A program made the position numbers and the translations under genes. This document shows, one piece after another, positions 1-7,626 of a DNA stretch of 13,765 nucleotides. Source of the stretch: DASQDT01 sp036380435 (GTDB taxonomy: Bacteria; Acidobacteriota; Blastocatellia; Pyrinomonadales; Pyrinomonadaceae); assembly GCA_036380435.1 (NCBI GenBank), contig DASVES010000414.1, forward strand, positions 1 to 13,765, written 5' to 3'. The first letter of the stretch is position 1, and each line of letters opens with the position of its first letter. The notes beneath the pieces were generated by a model, which saw only the letters and a list, made by a program, of their open reading frames with translations, made no database searches and was not told where the DNA came from.

Positions 1-110
1 GTTACGGCGCGGCCGGCAGGCGGCGCGTCAGTGAAGAGTTCAGCGCCGAAGTGATGACCGCGCGCACGCTCGACCTCTACCGCGAAGTCTCAAACTCGCC
101 CGCCCGATGA
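1..110 (+). CDS. C-terminal end of a probable GT4-family glycosyltransferase (5' partial)
   Basis: The open frame enters from the left edge (codons begin at base 3) and ends with TGA at 108-110, leaving 35 residues. The visible tail contains GRRRVSEEFSAEVM and ends ARTLDLYREVSNSPAR. This resembles the usual last helix of GT4 (GT-B fold) glycosyltransferases, where a G-R-R-x-V-x-E-x-F-S segment is followed by a hydrophobic/aromatic L-Y-x-E-V run. The stop overlaps the ATG of the next gene (ATGA, 107-110), which implies translational coupling with the O-antigen ligase-like gene and fits a polysaccharide operon. The catalytic region is outside the window, so the family call rests on the tail and the neighbour only. 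Confidence 0.55.
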   Translation, partial: YGAAGRRRVSEEFSAEVMTARTLDLYREVSNSPAR

Positions 111-1645
111 ACACCGACACGCGCGACGCCGGGACAGCTACAGGCGCCGAGCGGGCGCGCCGCTCACTCGACCGCTTCATCTTCGCGTCGCTGCTCGCGC
201 TCGGCTTTCTCGTCGCGGCGCCCTACGGCGCGGTCGATCCGTGGTGGGAGGGAGCGTTCGAGGCGTCGGTCTTCGCGCTCGGGGCGCTGTGGATGCTGGA
301 GGGAATGCTCGCGGGTGGCGGTTGGGTCGTGCCCGAGCAACGGCTGCTGCTCCCCGTCATCGCCCTGATTCTTTTCGCGGCGGCGCAGACTCTCGCGCTT
401 GCGCCCGCGCGCGAGGTGGCGGGCGTGCTGGTTGGCGCGAGCCTGAGCGCCGACACGCAGGAGACGTGGCGCTTCGTCATTAAGCTCGCGGCGCTCGCGC
501 TCGCGCTCGCACTCCTGCTGCGATACACTTCGGGCGCGCGCCGCCTGCGCGCGCTCGTCCACGCGGCGGCCGGCGTCGGGTTCCTGAGCGCAATCTTCGG
601 CGTCCTGCGTCTCGTCGGCGGGCGCGAGACGGTCGCGTTTGTCTCCGGGCGACTCGCCGCCAACCGCGACGGCTTCGCGCAGTTCATCAACCGCAACCAC
701 TTCGCCTTCCTCGCCGAGATGGCCCTCGGCGTCGCGCTCGGACTGCTCATCCACGCCGCAAGGCGACGCCGACGCCTCCCCGCATACGCCGCTCTGGCGC
801 TCACCGTCTGGACGGCGCTCGTCCTCTCGAACTCGCGCGGCGGCATCCTCTCGATGTTCGTCGCCCTCATCTCGACCGCGCTTCTGTACACGTCTCCGGC
901 CGCGAAGGAACGAGAAGCGTCTGAGTCTTCGTCAGCCGTTAGAAGAGAAGAAGATGAGACGCATGGAGGACGAGACGCGCAAAGGTCGCGCCGGGGCCGG
1001 AGACGACGCGGGTGGCGCGCTCGCGCCGGGCGCGACTCGTGGGTCTTTAAGGGTGCGCTGCTCGCGTCCCTGCTCGTCGTGACGCTCGTCGGTGTGCTGT
1101 GGGTGGGCGGCGAGAAGCTGGCCGAACGCATCGAGGCGCTGCCGACGGACGTGGCTGCCGAGGGGCCGCGCTGGGGCGACCGCCGCGCGGAGATTTGGCG
1201 CGCGGCGTGGCAACTCTTTCTCGACCACCCGCTCACGGGCGTGGGCTTCGGCGCGTTTCGGGCCGCCGTCCCCACACACCACGACGCCTCCGGCGAGATG
1301 TCGCTCGAACAGGCGCACAACGACTATCTCGAACTGCTCGCGAGCGGCGGCATCTTCGGCGCAGCACTCTTCGCGTGGCTCATCTGGATGATCGTCGGCC
1401 GCGCGCGCCGCTCCCTGCGCTCGCCCGACTCCTTCCGACGCGCCGCCGCGGCCGGAGCCGCCGCTGGCCTTTTGGCCGTCGCCGCCCACAGCCTTTTCGA
1501 TTTCGGACTCCACGTCACCGCCAACGCATACGTCCTCGTGATGCTCATCGCCGTCGTCTGCGCTGGCGCTCGCGTCGAAGGCGAGCCGCGTAAGCAAGCG
1601 GCGGCCGCGTCGCGCGTGAGGTCGCGAGCGGAGGAGGGTGACTGA
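107..1645 (+). CDS. O-antigen ligase / polymerase family (Wzy_C-type) membrane protein
   Basis: 512 residues with about ten to twelve hydrophobic segments (for example 22-43, 47-68, 124-142, 198-216, 222-241, 314-332, 411-430, 452-492), as expected for an inner-membrane WaaL/Wzy-like protein that joins or polymerises lipid-linked glycans at the periplasmic face. Family-type signatures are FINRNHFA (N195-H198), an SRGG turn (S243-G246), GVGFGAFR before the large periplasmic loop, and HNDYLELLASGG (H404), the conserved His region of this superfamily. The gene overlaps the upstream glycosyltransferase by 4 bp, and the TPR gene follows at once, so it is probably mid-operon. Residues ~266-312 form a charged, Arg-rich insert between membrane segments with less biased codon use than the flanks. 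Whether it is a ligase or a polymerase cannot be told from sequence alone. Confidence 0.85.
   Translation: MNTDTRDAGTATGAERARRSLDRFIFASLLALGFLVAAPYGAVDPWWEGAFEASVFALGALWMLEGMLAGGGWVVPEQRLLLPVIALILFAAAQTLALAPAREVAGVLVGASLSADTQETWRFVIKLAALALALALLLRYTSGARRLRALVHAAAGVGFLSAIFGVLRLVGGRETVAFVSGRLAANRDGFAQFINRNHFAFLAEMALGVALGLLIHAARRRRRLPAYAALALTVWTALVLSNSRGGILSMFVALISTALLYTSPAAKEREASESSSAVRREEDETHGGRDAQRSRRGRRRRGWRARAGRDSWVFKGALLASLLVVTLVGVLWVGGEKLAERIEALPTDVAAEGPRWGDRRAEIWRAAWQLFLDHPLTGVGFGAFRAAVPTHHDASGEMSLEQAHNDYLELLASGGIFGAALFAWLIWMIVGRARRSLRSPDSFRRAAAAGAAAGLLAVAAHSLFDFGLHVTANAYVLVMLIAVVCAGARVEGEPRKQAAAASRVRSRAEEGD
1630..1638 (+). promoter_or_regulatory. Strong Shine-Dalgarno that decides the start of the TPR gene
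   Basis: GGAGGAGGG lies inside the end of the ligase-like gene. It is 8 nt before GTG 1647 but directly abuts the upstream in-frame GTG at 1638, which is too close to be used. It therefore favours GTG 1647, with ATG 1653 (14 nt away) less likely. Confidence 0.6.
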
Positions 1646-1646
1646 C

Positions 1647-2924
1647 GTGGAGATGTTCGACAGGCGACGACTATTGAGGCATCTGTTAGCCGCCGCCTTC
1701 ATGCTCGCGTGCGTCGTGGGGTCGCGTCACGCCTTCCGCGCCGGCATGTCGCGGCTGATGGCGGAGACGACGCCGCGCCTGAGCGTCAACACCGAGGGCG
1801 CGGACGCTTTGGGAGTCGCCGGGCGAGCCGTCGAACTCAACGCGTCCGACCCGGAGGCGCACGATGCGCTCGCCGTCGCGCTCGCGCGTCGTGGCGAATT
1901 CGACGCGGCGGAGCGCGCACTTGAGCGCGCCGCCACACTCCGCCCGCGTTATTTCCGTCAATGGCAAAGGCTGGGGCGAGCACGCACTTTGACGGGCTAT
2001 CGGGAAGGGGCGCTCGCGGCATACGCGGAGGCCGTGCGCCTCGCCCCGTTCTACGCCGAGCCTCGCTGGCAGTTGGGCAACGAGCTGCTGCGCGGGGGGA
2101 GAACCGCGGAGGCTTTCGCGGAGCTGCGCCGCGCCGCCGAGAGCCGGCCGGCGCTTGCAGCCTACACGGCCGAGCTTGCCTGGCGCGCATACGATGGCGA
2201 AGCGCGCGCGGTGGCCGGGGCCGTCGCGCCGCACACGGCGCAGGGGCGCGTGGCGCTCGCGCGCTTCTTTGCGAGACGTGGGCGCGAATCAGAGGCGCTA
2301 GAGCAATACCGCGCGGGCGGCGCGGAGGCGGCTGAGGGCGAGCGGCGCTCGCTCGTGTCAGATTTGATCGCGGCAGGGAAGTATCGCGCCGCGCGGGAGG
2401 TGTGGGCGGGGGACGCGGCGGCGTCGTCGGGCGCGGACGCGCCGGGTATCGGCGACGGCGGCTTCGAGTCTCAAAGCAGTCTGGCCGGTGCGGGCTTCGA
2501 GTGGCAGTTCGCGCGCGACCAGCCGGCGGTCAGGTTCTCGCTCGACTCGGCCGCGCCGCGCGATGGGGCGCGCAGCCTGCTCGTCACCTTCGGCGGCGAC
2601 CCCGACCCCTCGGCGCGTCTCGTCACCAAACTCTTCACGGTCGAGCCGGGCGCGCGCTACCGCCTCGTCTTCGCCGCGCGCTCCGAAGAATTAGTCAGCG
2701 CCGGGCTGCCCGTGGTCGCGCTCCTCGACCCCGCGGACGCTCGCGTGCTCGCGCAGGCGGAACCCGTACCCGTTAAGACCGACGGCTGGCGCGAGTATCA
2801 AATCGAGTTCACGACCCCCGCCGACGGCGCGCTCCTCATCGTCCGCCGGTCGGGCTGCGCGGTGAGGACGTGCCCCATCTTCGGCCGCCTCTGGCTCGAC
2901 GCTTTCACCTTGCAGAAGTTGTAA
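1647..2924 (+). CDS. Membrane-anchored TPR protein with C-terminal carbohydrate-binding-like domain
   Basis: 425 residues from GTG 1647, chosen because GGAGGAGGG at 1630-1638 is at proper distance; GTG 1638 and ATG 1653 are the alternatives. An Arg-rich N-terminus precedes one hydrophobic stretch (about residues 13-27), a likely signal anchor. Three TPR units follow at about 68-99, 101-134 and 135-168, with the usual A-x-G-x-x-x-x-A pattern and ending in ...RP or ...AP. After a helical region, residues ~269-425 look like a beta-sandwich starting GDGGFES, with a conserved-looking ...GWREYQIEFTTP... segment and a final LWLDAFTL strand, the pattern of CBM4/9-type ligand-binding domains. The gene starts 1 nt after the stop of the O-antigen ligase-like gene. 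I infer a periplasmic scaffold or glycan-handling partner of that enzyme. The TPRs are clear; the C-terminal assignment is tentative. Confidence 0.75.
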   Translation: MEMFDRRRLLRHLLAAAFMLACVVGSRHAFRAGMSRLMAETTPRLSVNTEGADALGVAGRAVELNASDPEAHDALAVALARRGEFDAAERALERAATLRPRYFRQWQRLGRARTLTGYREGALAAYAEAVRLAPFYAEPRWQLGNELLRGGRTAEAFAELRRAAESRPALAAYTAELAWRAYDGEARAVAGAVAPHTAQGRVALARFFARRGRESEALEQYRAGGAEAAEGERRSLVSDLIAAGKYRAAREVWAGDAAASSGADAPGIGDGGFESQSSLAGAGFEWQFARDQPAVRFSLDSAAPRDGARSLLVTFGGDPDPSARLVTKLFTVEPGARYRLVFAARSEELVSAGLPVVALLDPADARVLAQAEPVPVKTDGWREYQIEFTTPADGALLIVRRSGCAVRTCPIFGRLWLDAFTLQKL

Positions 2925-2960
2925 CCTCATACGAACTCGCTTGAGTGAATGCAGAGTAGA

Positions 2961-3050
2961 TTCACCACGGAGGCGCAGATGACGCAGAGTTCACGCCGCA
3001 GGGTTGAATTCTCTGCGCCCCCTCTGCGTCCTCTGCGCCTCTGCGGTGAG
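2961..3050. repeat. Imperfect inverted repeat, 29-bp arms (dispersed palindromic-element type)
   Basis: The left arm 2961-2989 (core AGGCGCAGATGACGCAGAG) and right arm 3022-3050 (core CTCTGCGTCCTCTGCGCCT) pair at 25 of 29 positions around a 32-nt centre. The arms consist of short ACGCAGAG/AGGCGCAGA words. Elements of this kind, with related words such as CACAGAGG, are common as dispersed intergenic repeats in environmental bacterial genomes (recalled, not searched here). It lies 36 nt after the TPR gene, so it could fold in the 3' end of that operon's transcript and act as a terminator or RNA stabiliser, but no T-run follows. Confidence 0.7.
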
Positions 3051-3245
3051 TCCAACATCCCATACACTCAACTCTGAAATCTGAAATACCCCCACTTCGG
3101 CACCCTATCCCAAGCCTCAACCACTCCACACGAAACCCGACGTCGCCGCCTGACGCTTCGCAAGCGAAGGGCTAAGTGTTGAAATAATTAATCCTGACGA
3201 CACTCCCGCGCGCGTGAGCACCGCCGCCGAAGAATATTTTTCGGG

Positions 3246-3283
3246 CCTCAAGTATTTCTCAACCGGGTGGGGATATTTTCTGT
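3246..3283 (+). promoter_or_regulatory. Conserved 38-bp upstream element, copy 1
   Basis: It begins CCTCAAGTATTTCTCAAC and ends TATTTTCTGT. The same element occurs at 8770-8807 before the M36 peptidase gene, with the first 18 bases identical and 31 of 38 positions equal without gaps. It ends 66 nt before ATG 3350, against 70 nt in copy 2. Inside it, TATTTCTC (3253) and TATTTTCT (3274) are direct half-repeats 21 bp apart, about two helical turns. No good sigma-70 -35/-10 pair fits, so it may be an alternative sigma-factor promoter or an activator/repressor site. Its function is inferred from conservation and position. Confidence 0.65.
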
Positions 3284-3336
3284 CTCGTAATCTGGAAACA
3301 CAAAGTTTTGACCGACCACAACCACGAAATTTCAAT

Positions 3337-3342
3337 GAGGAG
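3337..3342 (+). promoter_or_regulatory. Shine-Dalgarno that sets the start at ATG 3350
   Basis: GAGGAG is 7 nt before ATG 3350 and overlaps the in-frame ATG at 3335, which has no such site before it. Starting at 3350 also gives a normal signal-peptide n-region. Confidence 0.65.
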
Positions 3343-3349
3343 ATGCGAC

Positions 3350-6300
3350 ATGCCCCGTAAATCTGCCGCCCGGCACAGTGTTCGTTCCACCACGAACTTC
3401 AAGCTTCTTTCAATCGTGCTCCTGTGCGCCGCCGTCGTGCTCGCCGCGCTCACGTCCGGCGCGGGCGCCTCCGCGCAGGCCGAAGCGTGCCTGACGCCGA
3501 CCGTGCAGATCATCACCGACCCGGCCGGCGACCAGAGCGGGGCGCCGCTGGCCAATCAGAGTTTTGACATTCGCACGATATCGATTGCCGAGGATTACAG
3601 AAATTTTGAATTCAGCAGGCTCGTTATTACGATGAAGGTGACGAGTCTCACCACGCTGCCGCCGAACGGCGCGTGGAGAACGCGCTTCACCTTCGGCGGG
3701 GTGAGTTATTTCGTCGTCATGGAAACCGACACGAGTTCGGCGGTCAGATATGAGTATGGTGATTTCGGCGGCACGGGCGGTTCTCTCCGCACATTGGGCA
3801 CTGCCGTCTCCGGCACGAACTCCGCGGACGGCAACATCGTCATTACCGTCAATAGCAGCAACGTGGGTAACGCGGCGGCGGGCCAGATGCTCACGGCGAT
3901 GAGCGGGGCGACTCAGCAATTCGTCGGCACCCCCGAGGTCGGCGGCGGCTACTTGGGCATGGATTCGACGACCACCACCTCCACCTACACGCTGGCCGGC
4001 AAACCGGCAGCCTGCGTGATGTCAACGCCGACCCCGACGCCGACGCCGACACCCGGCGGCGGCGGCGGCGGGGTGTGCAATGCGTCTGGCATATCGGCCA
4101 CCACCGACCCGGCGGGCGACCACAACGCCACCATCGGCACGGCGCAGCAGGACATCCGCGAAGTGCTCGTCGCCGAGCCTTACTTCACCGACGGCAGCAG
4201 CAAGCTCGTCTTCACCGTGAAGGTCGAAAGCCTCGACCCGAACAACCTGCCGGCCAACGCCATCTGGAAAGTCTACTTCAACGTGGGAACCACTACTCAC
4301 TTCGTCGCCGCTTTCAACGACCCGGCGACGGGCGCCTCCTTCGATTACGGCGCGAAGGACGCCAACGGCATCGACCAGACGGCGGGCGCCGCCGACGCCG
4401 GCTCGTTCGACGGTGCCGCCAAATCAATCAACATCATCGTCTCCAACGGCAAGGTCGGCAGCCCCGGCGCCGGCCAGCAGCTCGCGGCCGTCACCGGCAC
4501 GACGCAGTTGCTCATCGGCTCCGGCGAGGTCGGCGGCTCCTTGCAGCAGGTGGACACGACCACGCCCGGCAGTTACACGCTCGTCGGCAACGCCGCGTGC
4601 GCGCCCGACTCGACGCCCACGCCGACTCCGACGCCGACCACCGGCGCGGGGCCGGAGTACACCATCTATCAGCCGCCGTCAGGCATGGGCCAGAGCGCCG
4701 GCGAGCCGTCCGTCGGCATCAACTGGAAGACGGGCAAGGTCTTCTTCATCGCCAGCACGCAGACCCTTCGCGTCACCTTCGACGACTGCGTCCAACCGGC
4801 CACGGCCAAGTGGGAAGACGTTTCCTTCCCGACGACCAACCGTGCCACGCTCGACCCCATCCTCTACACCGATTCGGCCACGGGCCGCACCTTCGTCTCG
4901 CAACTGCTCGGCAAGGCCAGCTCGACCGTCTACACCGACAACGACGCCGGAGTGAACGGCCAGGGCGTCGGCGACTGGATACAGAGTCAAGGCTCCGGCA
5001 TCAACTCCGGCGTCGATCACCAGACACTCGGCGGCGGCCCGTTCGCCGCGCCGCTCACCCGCGACCCCGCGGACACGACGCTCTACCCGAACGCCGTCTA
5101 CTACGCCTCGCAGGACGCGGCCGTGGCGCAGGCGGCCGTCAGTCTCGATGGCGGGCAGACCTTCGGCCCGGCCGTCCCGATGTATAACCTGCTCCAGTGC
5201 GGCGGCATCCACGGCCACCTCAAGGTCGCGCCCGACGGCACGGCCTACGTGCCCAACAAGCAGTGCGGCTCCACGCAGGGCGTGGTCGTCTCCGAGAACA
5301 ACGGCGCGTCGTGGGTCGTGCGCCCCGTCACCGGCTCGACCGCCTCGTCCGGCATCAAAGACCCATCGGTCGGCATCGCCACCGACGGCCGCATCTACTT
5401 CGGCGGCACCGACGGCAACTCTCTGCCCTTCACGGCCGTCTCGCGCGACAAGGGCGTGACGTGGACGAACCTGCAACGCATCGGCGCGGGCCTCGGCATC
5501 GTCAACGCCACCTTCCCGCAGATGATCGCCGGCGACCCCGACCGCGCCGCCTTCGCCTTCCTCGGCTCGACCACGGGCGGCGACGGCCAGTCGCCCATCA
5601 CCGCCGGCAACCCGTTCAAGGGCGCGTGGCACCTCTACATCGCCACGACCTACGACGGCGGCGTGACGTGGACGACCATCAACGCCACGCCGGGCGACCC
5701 CGTCCAGCAAGGCTCCATCTGCAACTCCGGCACGGTCGTCTGCGAACGCGAGCCGAACGACCGCAACCTGCTCGACTTCAACGACATTCAAATCGACAAG
5801 CAGGGCCGGCCCTACGCCGCCTACGCCGACGGCTGCATCACCTCGTCCTGCATCAACGGCGACTACCGCAACAACGACTACGCGGCCCGCGCCTCCATCG
5901 CCCGTCAGTCCGGCGGCAAGACCCTGTTCGCGGCCTTCGACCCGACCGGCGCGACCGTGCCGAAATCGCCCGCCGTCACGGCCCAGAGTGACGCCGCCGG
6001 GGTTCACCTGAGCTGGACGCCGCCCGACGACGGCGGCTCGCCCATCACGGGCTACAAAGTCTACCGCCGCGCTCAGGGTGCGCCCGCGCCGACCCTCCTC
6101 GCGTCGCTCCCGGCCACACAGCTCAGCTACGACGACACGACGGCCGACCCTGCCACGACCTACCTCTATCACGTGAGGGCGGTCAACATCATCGGCGAGA
6201 GCGACTTCTGCCCCGGCAGCGAAGTCGTCCCGTCGCTCGTGCCTGACCACTGCAACCTGCCGGGCGTGCGCGTCACCTCCGACCCGGCCGGCGACACCAC

Positions 6301-7606
6301 GCCGCCGCCGCCCGTGGCCCCGACTTCCGTGGACATTCGTTCGGTCTCCGTCGCCGAGCCTTTCTTCGGCGCAGGGGTTAATAAACTGGTCATCACCCTG
6401 AAGGTGGGGACGGGCGCCGCGCCGGCCAGCAGCCAGTGGTACGTCATTTGGAGCCGCCCGCCGGGCACGCCCGACGCGGCCACATTCGACCGCAACTACG
6501 TCGCCATGAAGACGAGCGCGACGGGAGCCATCTCCTACGAGTACGGCAAAGTCGCGCCGCCCAACGCCAACCTGCCGACGCGCGTGGGCGACGCCGACGC
6601 CGGAACCTTCGACCCGGCGACGGGGACGATCACCATCACCATCTCCAACAGCAAGCTGGATAACGTCGGCGTCGGTCAGGGATTGAACACGCTGGATGCC
6701 CGGAGCTTCTGGAACCGGGCCGACGGTCAGCCGGTGACGGGGCTGCAAGCCACCGACACCACTCCGGCGGGCGGCTACGAGCTGGTGGGCAACGCCGCGT
6801 GCGAGCCGAACGAAGCGCCCGTCGCGGTCTTGACGGCGACGCCGAAGTCCGGCCTCGCGCCGCTCAATGTCGCTTTCAACGCCGCCGGCTCGACCGACGC
6901 CGACGGCGACGCCATCGTCGAATACACGTTCAACTTTGGCGACGGCGCCTCCGAGACGCGCACGACATCGCAGCTCGGCGACGCCGCGAAGACGGCCGCG
7001 CACACTTACACGACGCCGGGCAGCTACCGCGCGTTCCTGAGCGTCAAGGACGCCGCCGGCAACTCGAGCCTCAACGTGGCCGAAGAGTTGATCACGGTCA
7101 ACGCCGGCGGGTGCGCCGTCAACTGGGCGCTCGCCTCCAACGGCGCTTCGGCCAGCGCCTCGTCCACCTCCAACAGCCGCGACTACTCGCCCGCCAACAC
7201 CATCGACGGCGACAACACCGGCGTCGGCTGGGAGCAGGGCGGCGGCTGGAACGATGACACGCGCGACCTCTGGCCCGACTGGCTCGATGTTAACTTCAAC
7301 GGCGCACAGGCCGTCAACGAGATTCGGGTCTACACCTTGCAGAATGACTACAGCCAACCCGTCGTGCCCGACGAGACGACCGACGCCAGCTACTACGGCA
7401 TTTCCGACTTCGAGGTGCAGGCGTGGGACGGCACACAGTTCGTCACCGTGCCGGGCGGCCTCATCACCGGCAACACGAAGGCCATGCGCGTCATCACGCT
7501 GGGCGCGCCCGTGACGACTTCGGCCATCCGCATCAAGGTCAACGCGGGTCGCATCCACTTCTCGCGCATCGTCGAGGTTGAGGCCATCGGCTGCGCCGCG
7601 CCGTAG
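3350..7606 (+). CDS. Secreted multidomain protein: Cys-bracketed modules, Asp-box propeller, FnIII, PKD, F5/8C-like
   Basis: 1418 residues from ATG 3350. A longer frame from TTG 3308 exists but lacks a ribosome site. The signal peptide is residues 1-44, cleaved after ASAQA. A ~175-residue module with DPAGD near its start and DIR...AE about 20 residues later occurs three times, each beginning and ending with Cys: C47-C222, C243-C417 and C968-C1151. Thr-Pro linkers (one with a Gly run) flank copy 2. Residues ~437-867 look like a sialidase/BNR beta-propeller with four Asp-box-type motifs (SLDGGQTF, SENNGASW, SRDKGVTW, TYDGGVTW). FnIII is ~870-963, PKD ~1158-1252 (FNFGDG...HTYTTPGSY), and an F5/8C (discoidin)-like domain C1255-1418 ends the protein. 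Sialidase catalytic residues could not be assigned, so enzymatic activity is open; binding or degrading extracellular glycan is a guess. The C-terminal domain and the upstream element are shared with the M36 peptidase gene. Confidence 0.85.
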   Translation: MPRKSAARHSVRSTTNFKLLSIVLLCAAVVLAALTSGAGASAQAEACLTPTVQIITDPAGDQSGAPLANQSFDIRTISIAEDYRNFEFSRLVITMKVTSLTTLPPNGAWRTRFTFGGVSYFVVMETDTSSAVRYEYGDFGGTGGSLRTLGTAVSGTNSADGNIVITVNSSNVGNAAAGQMLTAMSGATQQFVGTPEVGGGYLGMDSTTTTSTYTLAGKPAACVMSTPTPTPTPTPGGGGGGVCNASGISATTDPAGDHNATIGTAQQDIREVLVAEPYFTDGSSKLVFTVKVESLDPNNLPANAIWKVYFNVGTTTHFVAAFNDPATGASFDYGAKDANGIDQTAGAADAGSFDGAAKSINIIVSNGKVGSPGAGQQLAAVTGTTQLLIGSGEVGGSLQQVDTTTPGSYTLVGNAACAPDSTPTPTPTPTTGAGPEYTIYQPPSGMGQSAGEPSVGINWKTGKVFFIASTQTLRVTFDDCVQPATAKWEDVSFPTTNRATLDPILYTDSATGRTFVSQLLGKASSTVYTDNDAGVNGQGVGDWIQSQGSGINSGVDHQTLGGGPFAAPLTRDPADTTLYPNAVYYASQDAAVAQAAVSLDGGQTFGPAVPMYNLLQCGGIHGHLKVAPDGTAYVPNKQCGSTQGVVVSENNGASWVVRPVTGSTASSGIKDPSVGIATDGRIYFGGTDGNSLPFTAVSRDKGVTWTNLQRIGAGLGIVNATFPQMIAGDPDRAAFAFLGSTTGGDGQSPITAGNPFKGAWHLYIATTYDGGVTWTTINATPGDPVQQGSICNSGTVVCEREPNDRNLLDFNDIQIDKQGRPYAAYADGCITSSCINGDYRNNDYAARASIARQSGGKTLFAAFDPTGATVPKSPAVTAQSDAAGVHLSWTPPDDGGSPITGYKVYRRAQGAPAPTLLASLPATQLSYDDTTADPATTYLYHVRAVNIIGESDFCPGSEVVPSLVPDHCNLPGVRVTSDPAGDTTPPPPVAPTSVDIRSVSVAEPFFGAGVNKLVITLKVGTGAAPASSQWYVIWSRPPGTPDAATFDRNYVAMKTSATGAISYEYGKVAPPNANLPTRVGDADAGTFDPATGTITITISNSKLDNVGVGQGLNTLDARSFWNRADGQPVTGLQATDTTPAGGYELVGNAACEPNEAPVAVLTATPKSGLAPLNVAFNAAGSTDADGDAIVEYTFNFGDGASETRTTSQLGDAAKTAAHTYTTPGSYRAFLSVKDAAGNSSLNVAEELITVNAGGCAVNWALASNGASASASSTSNSRDYSPANTIDGDNTGVGWEQGGGWNDDTRDLWPDWLDVNFNGAQAVNEIRVYTLQNDYSQPVVPDETTDASYYGISDFEVQAWDGTQFVTVPGGLITGNTKAMRVITLGAPVTTSAIRIKVNAGRIHFSRIVEVEAIGCAAP
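4024..4072 (+). repeat. In-frame simple repeats coding a Thr-Pro / poly-Gly linker
   Basis: Repeated CCGACG-type units code for alternating Thr-Pro and are followed by GGC repeats coding for six or more Gly. A second Thr-Pro run lies at about 4611-4641 after module copy 2. These are flexible extracellular linkers. Slippage in multiples of three would change only linker length. Confidence 0.7.
7112..7603 (+). repeat. Duplicated F5/8C-like C-terminal domain, copy 1
   Basis: This codes residues 1255-1418 of the propeller protein. It matches the end of the M36 peptidase gene (13246-13740) at about 106 of 164 residues by eye, with one single-residue gap. Long shared blocks include GGGWNDDTR, VYTLQNDY, IKVNAGR and SRIVEVEA. 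The DNA is also clearly alike in the GGGWNDDT region. Cys residues open and close the domain. Confidence 0.8.
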
Positions 7607-7626
7607 CCCTGAGCCGGAAAGATAAA

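Larger units (their letters stand above)
2925..3349. other. Intergenic region between polysaccharide operon and secreted-protein gene
   Basis: 425 nt with no convincing gene. It holds an imperfect inverted repeat (2961-3050), a short run CTGAAATCTGAAAT (3074-3087), a small perfect palindrome CTTCGC-AA-GCGAAG (3156-3169), an AT-rich patch near 3178-3192, and the conserved 38-bp upstream element (3246-3283). Base composition changes from GC-rich coding DNA to mixed AT-rich DNA, as expected for a promoter-containing region. A short minus-strand frame here (3117-3335) has no recognisable features. Confidence 0.7.

Noticed and set aside
223..1320. A 365-codon minus-strand frame opposite the O-antigen ligase-like gene
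   Set aside because: The product is Arg/Ser/Ala-rich with no domain pattern, and the plus strand carries an evident membrane protein.
3156..3169. Perfect palindrome CTTCGCAAGCGAAG
   Set aside because: It is only 14 bp with no T-run and no second copy noticed in the window, so it is too weak to call an operator or terminator.
3308..3349. Upstream extension of the propeller gene from TTG 3308
   Set aside because: There is no ribosome site before it, and it would put 14 extra residues, some acidic, before a normal signal peptide; GAGGAG points to ATG 3350.
4075..5187. A 370-codon plus-strand frame shifted by one inside the propeller gene
   Set aside because: The His/Arg-rich translation is a frame shadow; the main frame carries the repeated modules and Asp-boxes.
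4679..7558. A 959-codon open frame on the minus strand inside the propeller-protein gene
   Set aside because: It is antisense to a gene with clear domains and signal peptide. Its product is Arg/Gly/Val/Asp-rich low-complexity sequence without motifs, the usual artefact of GC-biased third codon positions.
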